From Mycolicibacterium moriokaense (GTDB taxonomy: Bacteria > Actinomycetota > Actinomycetes > Mycobacteriales > Mycobacteriaceae): a stretch of DNA of 64,000 nt. Position 1 is the stretch's first letter, and each line of letters opens with the position of its first letter. The notes under the pieces are model-generated. The model did not search any database, was not told the DNA's origin, and was given only the letters and a program-made list of their open reading frames with translations. The DNA lies in assembly GCF_010726085.1 (NCBI RefSeq), contig NZ_AP022560.1:1612001-1676000 (forward strand). Reading direction: 5' to 3'. The position numbers were made by a program, and so were the translations under genes. Of this stretch, positions 44,310 to 51,773 are shown one piece after another.

Positions 44310-45686
44310 ATGACCAACCACCCGAGGTATTCGCCGCCACCGCCCCCGGGTCGTCGGCCCGGCGTTCCCGAGCACACCCCACACGGGTATCCAGGTGCGC
44401 AGCGGCCCGACCCGTACACGCAGCCCTATGACTGGCGGTATCAGACCCAGCAGCAGCCGCAGCAGAGCTTCCGCGCTCCCTACGACCCCTACCGCGGCGC
44501 CCCGTCCGCTGCGACGGGGACCTACCCCCAGATTCCGATGCCGCCTCAAAAGCGTTCTCGCACAGGTGGTTTGATTGTAGGCGCACTCGCCATCGCCATC
44601 GTTTCCGCAGGTATCGGTGGGGGCGTTGCAATGCTCGCGCAGCCCGACCAGCCGTCGGCCACGTCGACTCTCAACGGTGCGGCGCCCGGGGTACCTGTCG
44701 CCAGCCTGCCCGCCGGTTCGGTGGAGCAGGTCGCGGCGAAGGTCGTGCCCAGCGTCGTCAAGCTCGAGGTGGACCTCGGCAGGCAGTCGGAGGAGGGCTC
44801 CGGGGTCATCCTGTCGTCGGACGGTCTCATCCTCACTAACAACCACGTCGTCACGGCCGCTCAGGATGGGCCTGCAGGGCCGGGTGGACCCGGAGGGCCC
44901 GTCGCACCGGGCGGTGCGGGCGCCAAGACCAAGGTCACCTTCGCCGACGGGCGCAGCGCACCGTTCACCGTGGTCGGCACCGACCCCAGCAGTGACATAG
45001 CGGTGGTGCGCGCCAAAGGGGTGACGGGTCTGACCCCGATCACGATCGGATCTTCGGCCAACCTGCGGGTGGGTCAGGACGTCGTCGCCATCGGGTCGCC
45101 GCTGGGCCTGGAGGGGACCGTGACCACCGGCATCATCAGTGCGCTCAACCGGCCGGTCGCCGCGGGCGGCGACATCCGCAACCAGAACACCGTGCTGGAC
45201 GCCATCCAGACCGACGCCGCCATCAACCCCGGTAACTCCGGCGGAGCGCTGGTCAACATGAACGGCGAGCTGGTCGGCATCAACTCGGCCATCGCCACGC
45301 TGGGCGGTGACGCCGCAGGGGAGGCGCAGGGCGGCTCGATCGGCCTGGGCTTCGCCATCCCCGTCGACCAGGCCAAACGCATCGCGGACGAGCTGATCAA
45401 CAACGGCACCGCCTCGCATGCCTCGCTCGGCGTCCAGGTCGGTAACGACGCGAGCACCGACGGCGCGCGAATCGTCGAGGTCACCAGCGGCGGTGCGGCT
45501 GCGGCCGCGGGCCTGCCCAGCGGCGTCGTGGTGACAAAGGTCGACGACCGCGTGATCAACAGTGCCGACGCCCTGGTCGCGGCGGTCCGTTCCCGAGCAC
45601 CCGGGGACAAGCTCACGCTGACCTATGTGGATCAGTCGGGTAAGTCGCAGACCGTGGAGGTCACCCTCGGAAAGGCCCAGCAGTGA
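44310..45686 (+). CDS. pepD: HtrA-like serine protease PepD
   Basis: 458 aa. A Pro/Tyr-rich cytoplasmic N-terminus (MTNHPRYSPPPPPG), one membrane anchor (about residues 85-110), a trypsin-like domain and a C-terminal PDZ domain. Catalytic triad: His about 179 in LTNNHVVTAA, Asp about 229 in SSDIAVV and Ser about 310 in INPGNSGGALV. It degrades or refolds misfolded envelope proteins and feeds back on MprAB/SigE. ATG 44310 starts the conserved MTNHPRYS; AGGAAG is upstream. A Gly/Pro-rich insert (GPAGPGGPGGPVAPGGAG) lies after the catalytic His. Confidence 0.95.
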   Translation: MTNHPRYSPPPPPGRRPGVPEHTPHGYPGAQRPDPYTQPYDWRYQTQQQPQQSFRAPYDPYRGAPSAATGTYPQIPMPPQKRSRTGGLIVGALAIAIVSAGIGGGVAMLAQPDQPSATSTLNGAAPGVPVASLPAGSVEQVAAKVVPSVVKLEVDLGRQSEEGSGVILSSDGLILTNNHVVTAAQDGPAGPGGPGGPVAPGGAGAKTKVTFADGRSAPFTVVGTDPSSDIAVVRAKGVTGLTPITIGSSANLRVGQDVVAIGSPLGLEGTVTTGIISALNRPVAAGGDIRNQNTVLDAIQTDAAINPGNSGGALVNMNGELVGINSAIATLGGDAAGEAQGGSIGLGFAIPVDQAKRIADELINNGTASHASLGVQVGNDASTDGARIVEVTSGGAAAAAGLPSGVVVTKVDDRVINSADALVAAVRSRAPGDKLTLTYVDQSGKSQTVEVTLGKAQQ

Positions 45687-45763
45687 CGCCCCCGGCGAGT
45701 TCCGGGCCTGCCACCCTGAGAGTGGCCGCGCCGTTGTCTCTGCCTGGATATACGGTTGGCGTC

Positions 45764-46261
45764 ATGGAACAGCCAGGGGAGTTGGTGGGCCGCGCACTGG
45801 TCGTTGTTGTCGACGACCGCACCGCACACGGTGACGAGGAGGACCACAGCGGTCCGCTGGTGACCGAACTGCTCGGCGAGGCAGGATTCGTGGTGGACGG
45901 CGTGGTCGTCGTCTCGGCTGATGAGGTCGAGATCCGCAACGCGCTGAACACGGCGGTGATCGGCGGCGTCGACCTGGTCGTCTCGGTCGGCGGCACAGGC
46001 GTGACCCCGCGTGATGTCACGCCGGAGGCCACCGTCGACCTGCTCGATCGTGAGCTGCTCGGTATCGCCGAGGCCCTGCGCGCGTCGGGTTTGTCGGCGG
46101 GCATCGCTGATGCGGGTGTATCGCGCGGCCTCGCCGGGATCTCAGGCAGCACCCTGGTCGTCAACCTCGCCGGCTCCCGCGCGGCGGTGCGCGACGGCAT
46201 GGCGACCCTTAGCCCGCTGGCCATTCAGATCATCGGTCAGCTCTCCAGTCTCGAGATCTGA
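45764..46261 (+). CDS. moaB2: Molybdopterin-binding MogA/MoaB family protein
   Basis: 165 aa. MoCF fold with VVVVDDRTAHGDEEDHSGPLV, DLVVSVGGTGVTPRDVTPEA (molybdopterin loop) and SRGLAGISGSTLVVNLAGSRAAV. Probably adenylates molybdopterin, or acts as a relic of that activity. The fourth gene of the mprA-mprB-pepD-moaB2 cluster, as in M. tuberculosis. ATG 45764 is preceded by TATACG. A GTG at 45683 overlapping the pepD stop (GTGA) would add 27 residues and couple translation; I cannot decide between them. Confidence 0.85.
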   Translation: MEQPGELVGRALVVVVDDRTAHGDEEDHSGPLVTELLGEAGFVVDGVVVVSADEVEIRNALNTAVIGGVDLVVSVGGTGVTPRDVTPEATVDLLDRELLGIAEALRASGLSAGIADAGVSRGLAGISGSTLVVNLAGSRAAVRDGMATLSPLAIQIIGQLSSLEI

Positions 46262-46317
46262 AACAGAGCTGAGGGTAGGCTGAGTAGTGTGACCTTCGTC
46301 ACAATGTGAGGAAGGCG

Positions 46318-46473
46318 ATGCCAGACCGGTCCGATCGCTCGCGCGATGCGGTGAGCAAAATCTTCGGAGACGAGCTAGCTCCGAAGAGTATTGACGATCG
46401 CGAAAACGCCGCCTCCGAGGACTCTGCGCACGACCGTTGGCTGCGTGAAAATACGCCGCCACACCATCAGTGA
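46318..46473 (+). CDS. 51-aa acidic small protein ending DRWLRENTPPHHQ
   Basis: A 51-codon ORF with GAGGAAG 4-10 nt before its ATG and acidic, helical composition: MPDRSDRSRDAVSKIFGDEL, PKSIDDREN and C-terminal HDRWLRENTPPHHQ. The IFGDxLP and DRWLRxNxPPHH elements recur in small actinobacterial proteins as I remember them, so it is likely a real gene. It sits 56 bp after moaB2 and 385 bp before the porin. Function unknown; no signal peptide or membrane span. Confidence 0.7.
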   Translation: MPDRSDRSRDAVSKIFGDELAPKSIDDRENAASEDSAHDRWLRENTPPHHQ

Positions 46474-46858
46474 GCTGCGGTTTCTCCCTACGGGTCAACC
46501 TGAGCGGCCCTCGCCAGCCGCGCAGCTTCGTTTCCTGGACGGCAAAGCCGGAATCGGCCGTCGAATACCGCCGCTAAGCGGGCCGGTGAGTGCGTTGCGC
46601 GCGTGACGCAAGTGGGCAGAGTGGTGTTTTTGGTAACACCCGTCAGGCCAATCGCGATTCTCGCGTTGCCGGGTTGGTGCCCGACCGTTATGTTCCTCGT
46701 GTCAACGATGAGTAAGACCTAAGAGCTGCATGTGAGACCTCTCATTTCCCTCTCATGGAGTCTCTGTCTTTCGACTCGTTGACCGCGTGTGCCAGGCACG
46801 AACAACAACAGAACACAGTGAGCCCGGTCGGGTAGCTGTCGACATCGCTAGGGAGATC
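46474..46858. other. Long untranslated region upstream of the porin
   Basis: 385 bp with no convincing gene. It contains a small hairpin GGTGTT-TTTGGT-AACACC (46623-46640), a promoter-like stretch around 46690-46730 and the TCTCAT direct repeats at 46740-46758. AGGGAG precedes the porin ATG. mspA in M. smegmatis also has a long 5' region, so post-transcriptional control is possible. Confidence 0.5.
46740..46758. promoter_or_regulatory. MprA-box-like direct repeat in the porin leader
   Basis: TCTCATTT and TCTCATGG are separated by CCC, the 8-3-8 arrangement of the mprA box at 41970-41988. A third TCTC unit (TCTCTGTC, 46761-46768) follows after two bases. It lies about 100 bp before the porin ATG. 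Confidence 0.55.
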
Positions 46859-47536
46859 ATGAAGGTATTCAGTCGGGTGCTGATTGCGGTGGTAGCGGCC
46901 ATCGCATCTCTGTTCGTGAGCACTGGCACCTCTCACGCTGGACTGGACAACGAGCTGAGTCTCATTGACGGTCAAGACCGGACGCTGACCATTCAGCAGT
47001 GGGACACCTTCCTCAACGGTGTGTTCCCGCTGGACCGCAACCGGCTGACCCGTGAGTGGTTCCACAGTGGCCGCGCCAAGTACATCGTGGCCGGCCCCGG
47101 CGCCGATGAGTTCGAGGGCACCCTGGAGCTCGGCTACCAGATCGGCTTCCCCTGGTCGCTGGGTGTGGGCATCAACTTCAGCTACACCACCCCCAACATC
47201 CTGCTCGACGACGCGTCGATCTTCCCGGACCTCGGTATCCTTCCGGGTGCTAGCGGGACGATCGGTTCGGGCTTCGCCCCGCTGGGCTCGGTCATCACGC
47301 CGAACCTGTTCCCCGGTGTGTCGATCAGCGCCGACCTCGGAAACGGCCCCGGCATCCAGGAAGTCGCCACGTTCTCGGTGGACGTCGCAGGCCCGCAAGG
47401 TGGTGTGGCCGTCTCGAACGCGCACGGCACGGTGACCGGTGCTGCCGGTGGTGTGCTCCTGCGTCCGTTCGCTCGGCTCATCTCGTCGGCCGGTGACAGC
47501 GTCACCACCTACGGCGAGCCGTGGAACATGAACTAG
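46859..47536 (+). CDS. MspA-type outer-membrane porin with a 14-residue loop insertion
   Basis: 225-aa precursor; signal peptide of 27 residues ending TGTSHA, mature protein starting GLDNELSLIDGQDRTLT. It is nearly identical to MspA over most of its length (TREWFHSGRAKYIVAGPGAD, GYQIGFPWSLGVGINFSYTT, NLFPGVSISADLGNGPGIQE, FSVDVAGPQ). MspA is 211 aa; here 14 extra residues lie between TTPNILLDD and SVITPN, the periplasmic constriction loop. Asp90 and Asp91 remain; the Asp93 position is Ser. It forms octameric channels for small hydrophilic solutes. The locus beside moaB2 and mscL corresponds to mspC of M. smegmatis as remembered. A strong terminator follows. Confidence 0.95.
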   Translation: MKVFSRVLIAVVAAIASLFVSTGTSHAGLDNELSLIDGQDRTLTIQQWDTFLNGVFPLDRNRLTREWFHSGRAKYIVAGPGADEFEGTLELGYQIGFPWSLGVGINFSYTTPNILLDDASIFPDLGILPGASGTIGSGFAPLGSVITPNLFPGVSISADLGNGPGIQEVATFSVDVAGPQGGVAVSNAHGTVTGAAGGVLLRPFARLISSAGDSVTTYGEPWNMN

Positions 47537-47554
47537 CACTCTCCCGAGAGCAAC

Positions 47555-47588
47555 AAAGCAGCCCCCGGATTTTTCCGGGGGCTGCTTT
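47555..47588. terminator. Bidirectional intrinsic terminator between porin and mscL
   Basis: A perfect 14-bp stem, AAAGCAGCCCCCGG (47555-47568) and CCGGGGGCTGCTTT (47575-47588), with loop ATTTTT. T-rich ends on both strands suit a shared terminator for the convergent porin (stop 18 bp away) and mscL (stop 10 bp away) genes. Confidence 0.9.
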
Positions 47589-47598
47589 CGTATGTCGC

Positions 47599-48021
47599 TC
47601 AGTTTGGGTCGTTGCTTGTGATTTTCGCCGTGTCGGTGCCACGGCCCGGCGTTTCGGCCAGGATGTTGCGGATCTCGGTGAGCAGCGTCAGTTCGGTGTC
47701 CTGGGCCTGTTCGACTTCGCCCTTCTTGCGGAGCCTGTTGTACGGCACCACGACCAGGAAGTAGACGACGGCGGCGACGAGGATGAAATTGATGGCCGCC
47801 GAGAGCAAGACGTTCAGGTCGATGGTCTGGCCGCCCCCGATGCTGATGCGCAGGATGCCGTAGTCCGATTCGCCGCCCGCGCCGATCCGGTTGATGAGCG
47901 GTTGGATGATGCTGTCGGTGAACTTGGTGACCAGAGCCGTGAACGCGGTACCGATGACCACCGCGACCGATAGGTCGACGATGTTTCCCCGGGCGAGAAA
48001 CTCCTTGAAACCCTTCAACAT
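47599..48021 (-). CDS. mscL: Large-conductance mechanosensitive channel
   Basis: 140 aa, usual for mycobacterial MscL. N-terminal helix [34 protein letters not shown] (pore-lining TM1), periplasmic loop [21 protein letters not shown]2 [20 protein letters not shown], and a cytoplasmic bundle [22 protein letters not shown]. It opens under membrane tension to release solutes. ATG 48021 has GGGAGGG about 10 nt upstream. Confidence 0.95.
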   Translation of the reverse strand: MLKGFKEFLARGNIVDLSVAVVIGTAFTALVTKFTDSIIQPLINRIGAGGESDYGILRISIGGGQTIDLNVLLSAAINFILVAAVVYFLVVVPYNRLRKKGEVEQAQDTELTLLTEIRNILAETPGRGTDTAKITSNDPN

Positions 48022-48157
48022 GCGCGTAAATCCCTCCCTATCCGTCCGGCAATCTGACAACTATCGACGTTAGTCCGGTCGACCGTGCGGCACGTCGAGT
48101 CCGGTGTTAGCTTGCGTGCAGAATCCAGGTCGATTCGGGCGGCGGAAAGGGTTTGCG

Positions 48158-48361
48158 ATGCGGAGGCTGTTCGCGGTGGTGACGGCAATGCTGACCGGCC
48201 TCTCGGCGGTCACCGCGGGTGCGGCCAACGCGCAGCCGGTTCCTCCGCCGCCGGGACCCGGATCGACCACCGACGAACTGGCCGACATGGTTCTCGATGT
48301 GATCGAACACGGTTCACCTGCGGCTCCGACTACCACGCCGCTGCCCCCGCCGCAGCCCTGA
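48158..48361 (+). CDS. Small secreted Pro-rich protein
   Basis: 67 aa. Signal peptide MRRLFAVVTAMLTGLSAVTAGAANAQP (cleavage after about residue 25), then a Pro-rich mature peptide of about 40 residues (PVPPPPGPGSTTDELADMVLDVIEHG, ending PLPPPQP). GGCGGAAAGGG lies 7-17 nt before ATG 48158. No family is recognised. It converges on the SAF-domain gene with 6 bp between stops. Confidence 0.65.
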   Translation: MRRLFAVVTAMLTGLSAVTAGAANAQPVPPPPGPGSTTDELADMVLDVIEHGSPAAPTTTPLPPPQP

Positions 48362-48367
48362 CCTTTT

Positions 48368-49009
48368 TCAGTGGAAGGTCAGCGTGACGGTCTGCACCAG
48401 CGCCGCGCCCGCGACCTTGTTGGCTGCGTGAGCGGGCAGGGCGACCAGCACCACCCGGTCACCTCGGCTGCCCGCACCTACCGGTTTCTGTGACACCAAC
48501 ACCACCACCGCATCGGTCGCCATGACCTGTGGCGCCACATCGGCTCCCGCGCCAAGCACGTCGACGACGTCGCCGGGGCGGATCAGGTCGAGCAGGGCCG
48601 TGTCTTCAAGATGCAGCGGGACGATGCGGGCGTCGGGGCCCACGGTGGAATCGGCGAGTCGAGGACTCAGCAGGCGGACATCGGTGAGCGCTTCGCCGCG
48701 GCGGGCCGGCCCTGCCAGCGTCGCGCCGACCACCGCCGCGAGTTCCGTCTGTGAACCGTCGGGAATCGTTGTCGCCAAACGGGTTTCGAGCCGCACATCG
48801 TCGACCCCCAGTTCGACGCCCGGTGCCAGATCCCGGGCGGCGACGACGATGTACGTTCGGTCATGCGCGGGGTCGGGCCGAAGCGCCGCCACGGCGGCGA
48901 GGATGACGAGAGCGCCTGCCGCGACCCGTCGGGCCGCGACGGTGCGGGACCAGTCCGGGCGTAGGTCAACGATCCGGGCCAAAACCGACGGATCGAGCGA
49001 TTCCCCCAT
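48368..49009 (-). CDS. SAF-domain protein (CpaB/RcpC-like)
   Basis: 213 aa, matching the Rv0990c position. A cytoplasmic N-terminus, one membrane span (about residues 26-45, RRVAAGALVILAAVAALRP) and a SAF domain (IVVAARDLAPGVELGVDDVRLE, GPARRGEALTDVRLL) followed by a beta-rich tail. SAF domains occur in Flp pilus assembly protein CpaB and in flagellar FlgA. No pilus genes are nearby, so the function is open. Confidence 0.75.
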   Translation of the reverse strand: MGESLDPSVLARIVDLRPDWSRTVAARRVAAGALVILAAVAALRPDPAHDRTYIVVAARDLAPGVELGVDDVRLETRLATTIPDGSQTELAAVVGATLAGPARRGEALTDVRLLSPRLADSTVGPDARIVPLHLEDTALLDLIRPGDVVDVLGAGADVAPQVMATDAVVVLVSQKPVGAGSRGDRVVLVALPAHAANKVAGAALVQTVTLTFH

Positions 49010-49070
49010 ATCGCCAAACTAGGCAGCCGGCGAGGGAGGTGGCGCGAGCTGACGCCGCGCCTGTGGATAA

Positions 49071-49418
49071 CTAGCTCGACGCCGCAGCGGCGGGCGCCGA
49101 ACTCGTGGAGCTCGAGCTCGAATCGCTGGACGAGTTCGAGGAGCTGGAACTCGCGGCCGCCTTATCGGACGACGAGGACGAGGACTCCGAGCTGCTGCCG
49201 TTCGAGGAGCCGTTAGACGTCGATGCCGAACTCTTACCGGCCTCACGGCTGTCGTTGCGGTAGAAGCCGCTGCCCTTGAAGACCACTCCAACATTGCCGA
49301 ACAGCTTACGTAGGCGACCATTGCACTTGAGGCAGGTCGTCAGCGCGTCGTCACTGAACGCCTGCACCTGATCGAACCGATCGCCGCATTCGGTGCATGC
49401 ATACGAATACGTGGGCAC
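49071..49418 (-). CDS. ruc: Redox-regulated chaperone Ruc (FmdB-type zinc ribbon with disordered Ser-rich tail)
   Basis: 115 aa from GTG 49418, with CGGAGG 5 nt upstream. The N-terminal zinc ribbon has PTYSYACTECGDRFD and LTTCLKCNGRLRKLFG (two CxxC pairs), then GVVFKGSGFYRND. About 55 C-terminal residues are almost only Ser, Ala, Asn and Asp. The layout equals Rv0991c, reported as Ruc, a chaperone activated by oxidation that blocks aggregation and delivers clients to DnaK. A CIRCE element 27 bp upstream indicates HrcA heat-shock control. Confidence 0.85.
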   Translation of the reverse strand: MPTYSYACTECGDRFDQVQAFSDDALTTCLKCNGRLRKLFGNVGVVFKGSGFYRNDSREAGKSSASTSNGSSNGSSSESSSSSSDKAAASSSSSNSSSDSSSSSTSSAPAAAASS

Positions 49419-49444
49419 GAAAACCTCCGAGGTCGTCAAACTTC

Positions 49445-49471
49445 TTAGCACTCTACCGGCTCAAGTGCTAG
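49445..49471. promoter_or_regulatory. CIRCE element (HrcA operator) upstream of ruc
   Basis: TTAGCACTC (49445-49453), nine bases, AAGTGCTAG (49463-49471). The consensus is TTAGCACTC-N9-GAGTGCTAA; only the two outer bases of the right half differ. Its position 27 bp before the ruc GTG on the minus strand suits repression by HrcA. It could also affect the divergent gene at 49607. Confidence 0.85.
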
Positions 49472-49606
49472 AACCGCTATGTGGGCTCGGTCATTCCCGC
49501 CCACCGCACCTGTCCGCCCCCGTCCTCGTCGGCGCTCTCGGGGCCTCGGTCAATGCCCCGCTGAGTTATGGTTTGTGGAATTTTTCGGGGCTCAGGAATG
49601 GCGGTG

Positions 49607-50185
49607 ATGATGACTGATCGAGACGGGCAGGGGGGCGGCCTCCGCCGGCGTTTCGCCCAGTTTTCGTCACTGCAAGAGCGGTTCGAGGCCTCTCCTGTCG
49701 GCCAGGTCGTGATCAGCGCCCTCGTAATCGCGATCATCGGTGTCGGCGTGGCCTTCAACCTGCCCGAATCGCCGATCAAGCGGACTCTCGATCCGGTGGT
49801 CGGTCCGGCTGCGACCGCGACCTATATCAACCAGCAGTACGCGCTGTTCGCGCCGGACGTTCCCAAGCGGACGGAGACGGTCGAGGTTCAGGTGTTGATG
49901 GACGACGGCACGATCCGCGGGTGGACCATGCCTGATCGCGACCGTGCGATCGGCGGATTCGCCTATGTCCGCTGGCTGAGACTGATGAATTTTGCGGTGA
50001 CCAGACCGGAGATACGACCCGGCATCGCGCGCTGGGCCGCCCATGAGGTCGCCGGACCGTCCGAGCGACCCGTCCAAGTCGCCATGGTGCTTCGCGTCCA
50101 GAACCTGCCCCCGCCCGGCGAGAACATTCGAGGAGCGACCGCCATGAAGGTCCTCTACTCCGAAGACCTCACAGGACAACAATGA
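49607..50185 (+). CDS. Single-span membrane protein coupled to an HTTM protein
   Basis: 192 aa. Cytoplasmic N-terminus (RRRFAQFSSLQERFEASP), one membrane span (about residues 35-55, VVISALVIAIIGVGVAFNLP), then a soluble extracytoplasmic domain with YALFAPDVPKRTETVEVQVLMDDG and RWAAHEVAG. The final ATGA overlaps the HTTM gene start. ATG 49607 is favoured by AGGA 9 nt upstream; ATG 49598 or 49610 are possible. No characterised function; partner role inferred from coupling. Confidence 0.7.
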   Translation: MMTDRDGQGGGLRRRFAQFSSLQERFEASPVGQVVISALVIAIIGVGVAFNLPESPIKRTLDPVVGPAATATYINQQYALFAPDVPKRTETVEVQVLMDDGTIRGWTMPDRDRAIGGFAYVRWLRLMNFAVTRPEIRPGIARWAAHEVAGPSERPVQVAMVLRVQNLPPPGENIRGATAMKVLYSEDLTGQQ

Positions 50186-51129
50186 CGGATTCGACCAGCC
50201 CGCAGCGATCGGGGATCGCAGCGGTCATCGCCGCTTGGCGTGCGTTCTGGTTCGCACCGCAACCCGCTCACACGCTGGGCCTCGTCAGGATGGTGTTCGG
50301 TGCGTTGACGGTCGGTTGGGCATTGGCGCTGCTGCCTGACCTCTACAACCTGTTCGGCGAGGACGGCGTCGCGCCGGAGCCCACGCATTGGGCCTACCAG
50401 TGGGGCCTATTCGAATTCTTCAGCAGCGACCGAGCACTCTTGATCGGTTGGGCCGTGCTGTTGCTCGCGGCGATTGCACTGACCGTCGGATGGCACAGCA
50501 GGCTCGCGGCGATCATCGTGTTCGTCCTGATCCAGTCGTTCGTCCAGCGCGACCGTTGGGTCTTCAACGGCGGCGATGCGTTGATGAGCATCGAGGCCAT
50601 GTTCTTGGCGCTGTCCTCCTGCGGGGCGGCGCTCTCGCTCGACCAGCGTCGGCGGACCGGCTCGTTCTGGTCGGCCCAGACCCGCGCGCCGTGGGTCCTG
50701 CGGCTGCTGCAGGTTCAGCTGTCGCTGATCTACCTGGTGAACGTGCAGGCGAAGCTGGCCGGCGAAGCATGGCTGGACGGCTCGGCGGCCTCGTATGCCT
50801 GGCGAGCGTGGCCGCTGCACACGGCGCCGGAGTGGTTGACGGGCAACGCATTACTGTCCAATGTCGCCACCTGGGGCACGATTGTCATCGAGCTGGCGAT
50901 CGCCGTTCTGGTCTGGAACCGGCGGTGCCGGCCGTGGGTCTTGGCCATAGGCGTGGCGTTACACCTGGCGATGATGACCACCATCAGCGTCGGCTTCCAC
51001 AGCCTGGCGATGTTCGTGCTGTATCTCGCGTTCGTTCCATGGGAGAGAGTGGCTGAACTGCCGGACAAGCTCGGGCGGAAACGGCCGACACCGGTGAAGG
51101 ATCCTGAGCAGGCAGGCGGGGGCGACTAG
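50182..51129 (+). CDS. HTTM-family (vitamin K carboxylase-like N-terminal) membrane protein
   Basis: 315 aa with about seven membrane spans. HTTM features: first-helix LGLVRMVFGALTVGW, WVFNGGDALMSIEAMFLALS, and LIYLVNVQAKLAGEAWLDGSAASYAW, where the Lys aligns with the active Lys of gamma-glutamyl carboxylases. The C-terminal lumenal half of true carboxylases is missing. Bacterial HTTM proteins are mostly uncharacterised; most do not carboxylate Glu. Overlaps the preceding gene by 4 bp. Its TAG shares CTAG (51126-51129) with the stop of the convergent folate gene. Confidence 0.78.
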   Translation: MTDSTSPQRSGIAAVIAAWRAFWFAPQPAHTLGLVRMVFGALTVGWALALLPDLYNLFGEDGVAPEPTHWAYQWGLFEFFSSDRALLIGWAVLLLAAIALTVGWHSRLAAIIVFVLIQSFVQRDRWVFNGGDALMSIEAMFLALSSCGAALSLDQRRRTGSFWSAQTRAPWVLRLLQVQLSLIYLVNVQAKLAGEAWLDGSAASYAWRAWPLHTAPEWLTGNALLSNVATWGTIVIELAIAVLVWNRRCRPWVLAIGVALHLAMMTTISVGFHSLAMFVLYLAFVPWERVAELPDKLGRKRPTPVKDPEQAGGGD

Positions 51130-51707
51130 CGGAGTCTCACGAGTCCGCCGTGCGGGGTCAGCGCGTGGGTCACGGGCACATCGTGCGGTTCGGCGGGCAG
51201 GTGATCGACGAGTTCGTCGTCGCGCACGAGCGCGACCAACCGAGCCGCCGCATCCGCCAACGCAAGGGACCGATCGTAGAAACCCGCGCCGCGGCCCAGC
51301 CGGACACCGGCGCGGTCGACCGCGAGGGCGGGCACGAGGATCACCGAGGCCTCGGCCACCGCGTCGGCGCCCAGCCACGGCGGCGCGGGCTCGCGTAGCC
51401 CGTAAGGCGCGTCGACGAGTTCGCCGGGGCGGTACTCGCCCCACTGCATCGGCTGCGGGTTACCCGCGTCGTCGCTGCGGGCCACGGGCAACAGCACCCG
51501 GCCCCCACGCCGATGGAGTGCATCGATCAAATCGGGGGAGCCGGGCTCGGAACCCACCGGCACATAGGCACAGACGGTTTCGCCATCGATGGCCAACACC
51601 GCGACGTGACCGATGAGCGCCTGCGCCTCGGCGTCGTGCTCGCGCGGTGTCAACGCGCGACGAGCAGTCAGGATCGCCGCCCGCAGTTCGGCCTTCGATC
51701 GCTGCAC
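51126..51707 (-). CDS. 5-formyltetrahydrofolate cyclo-ligase
   Basis: 193 aa, matching Rv0992c. Converts 5-formyl-THF to 5,10-methenyl-THF with ATP. Signatures: N-terminal KAELRAAILTARRALT, VLLPVARSDD and PAPPWLGADAV, the substrate region ILVPALAVDRAGVRLGRGAGFYDRSLA, and C-terminal HDVPVTHALTPHG. GTG 51707 has GGAGG 7 nt upstream; the frame runs open far upstream, antisense to galU, without similarity. Confidence 0.9.
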   Translation of the reverse strand: MQRSKAELRAAILTARRALTPREHDAEAQALIGHVAVLAIDGETVCAYVPVGSEPGSPDLIDALHRRGGRVLLPVARSDDAGNPQPMQWGEYRPGELVDAPYGLREPAPPWLGADAVAEASVILVPALAVDRAGVRLGRGAGFYDRSLALADAAARLVALVRDDELVDHLPAEPHDVPVTHALTPHGGLVRLR

Positions 51708-51740
51708 TACACCGCCTCCAAACACCGGGGCCTCGGGACA

Positions 51741-51766
51741 TTGCGCCGCCACAGGGACACTAATGT
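51741..51766 (+). promoter_or_regulatory. Candidate galU promoter
   Basis: TTGCGC (51741-51746) and -10 TAATGT (51761-51766), 14 bp apart (short). The -10 ends 7 nt before the galU ATG, so a leaderless or nearly leaderless transcript is expected. Confidence 0.4.
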
Positions 51767-51773
51767 GTGAACG

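Noticed and set aside
45683..45763. N-terminally extended moaB2 from GTG 45683
   Set aside because: Kept only as an alternative: the extension has no recognisable domain and a TATACG box lies before ATG 45764.
49540..49559. Short GGGGC/GCCCC hairpin before the HTTM operon
   Set aside because: Five-base arms in a GC-rich region are expected by chance.
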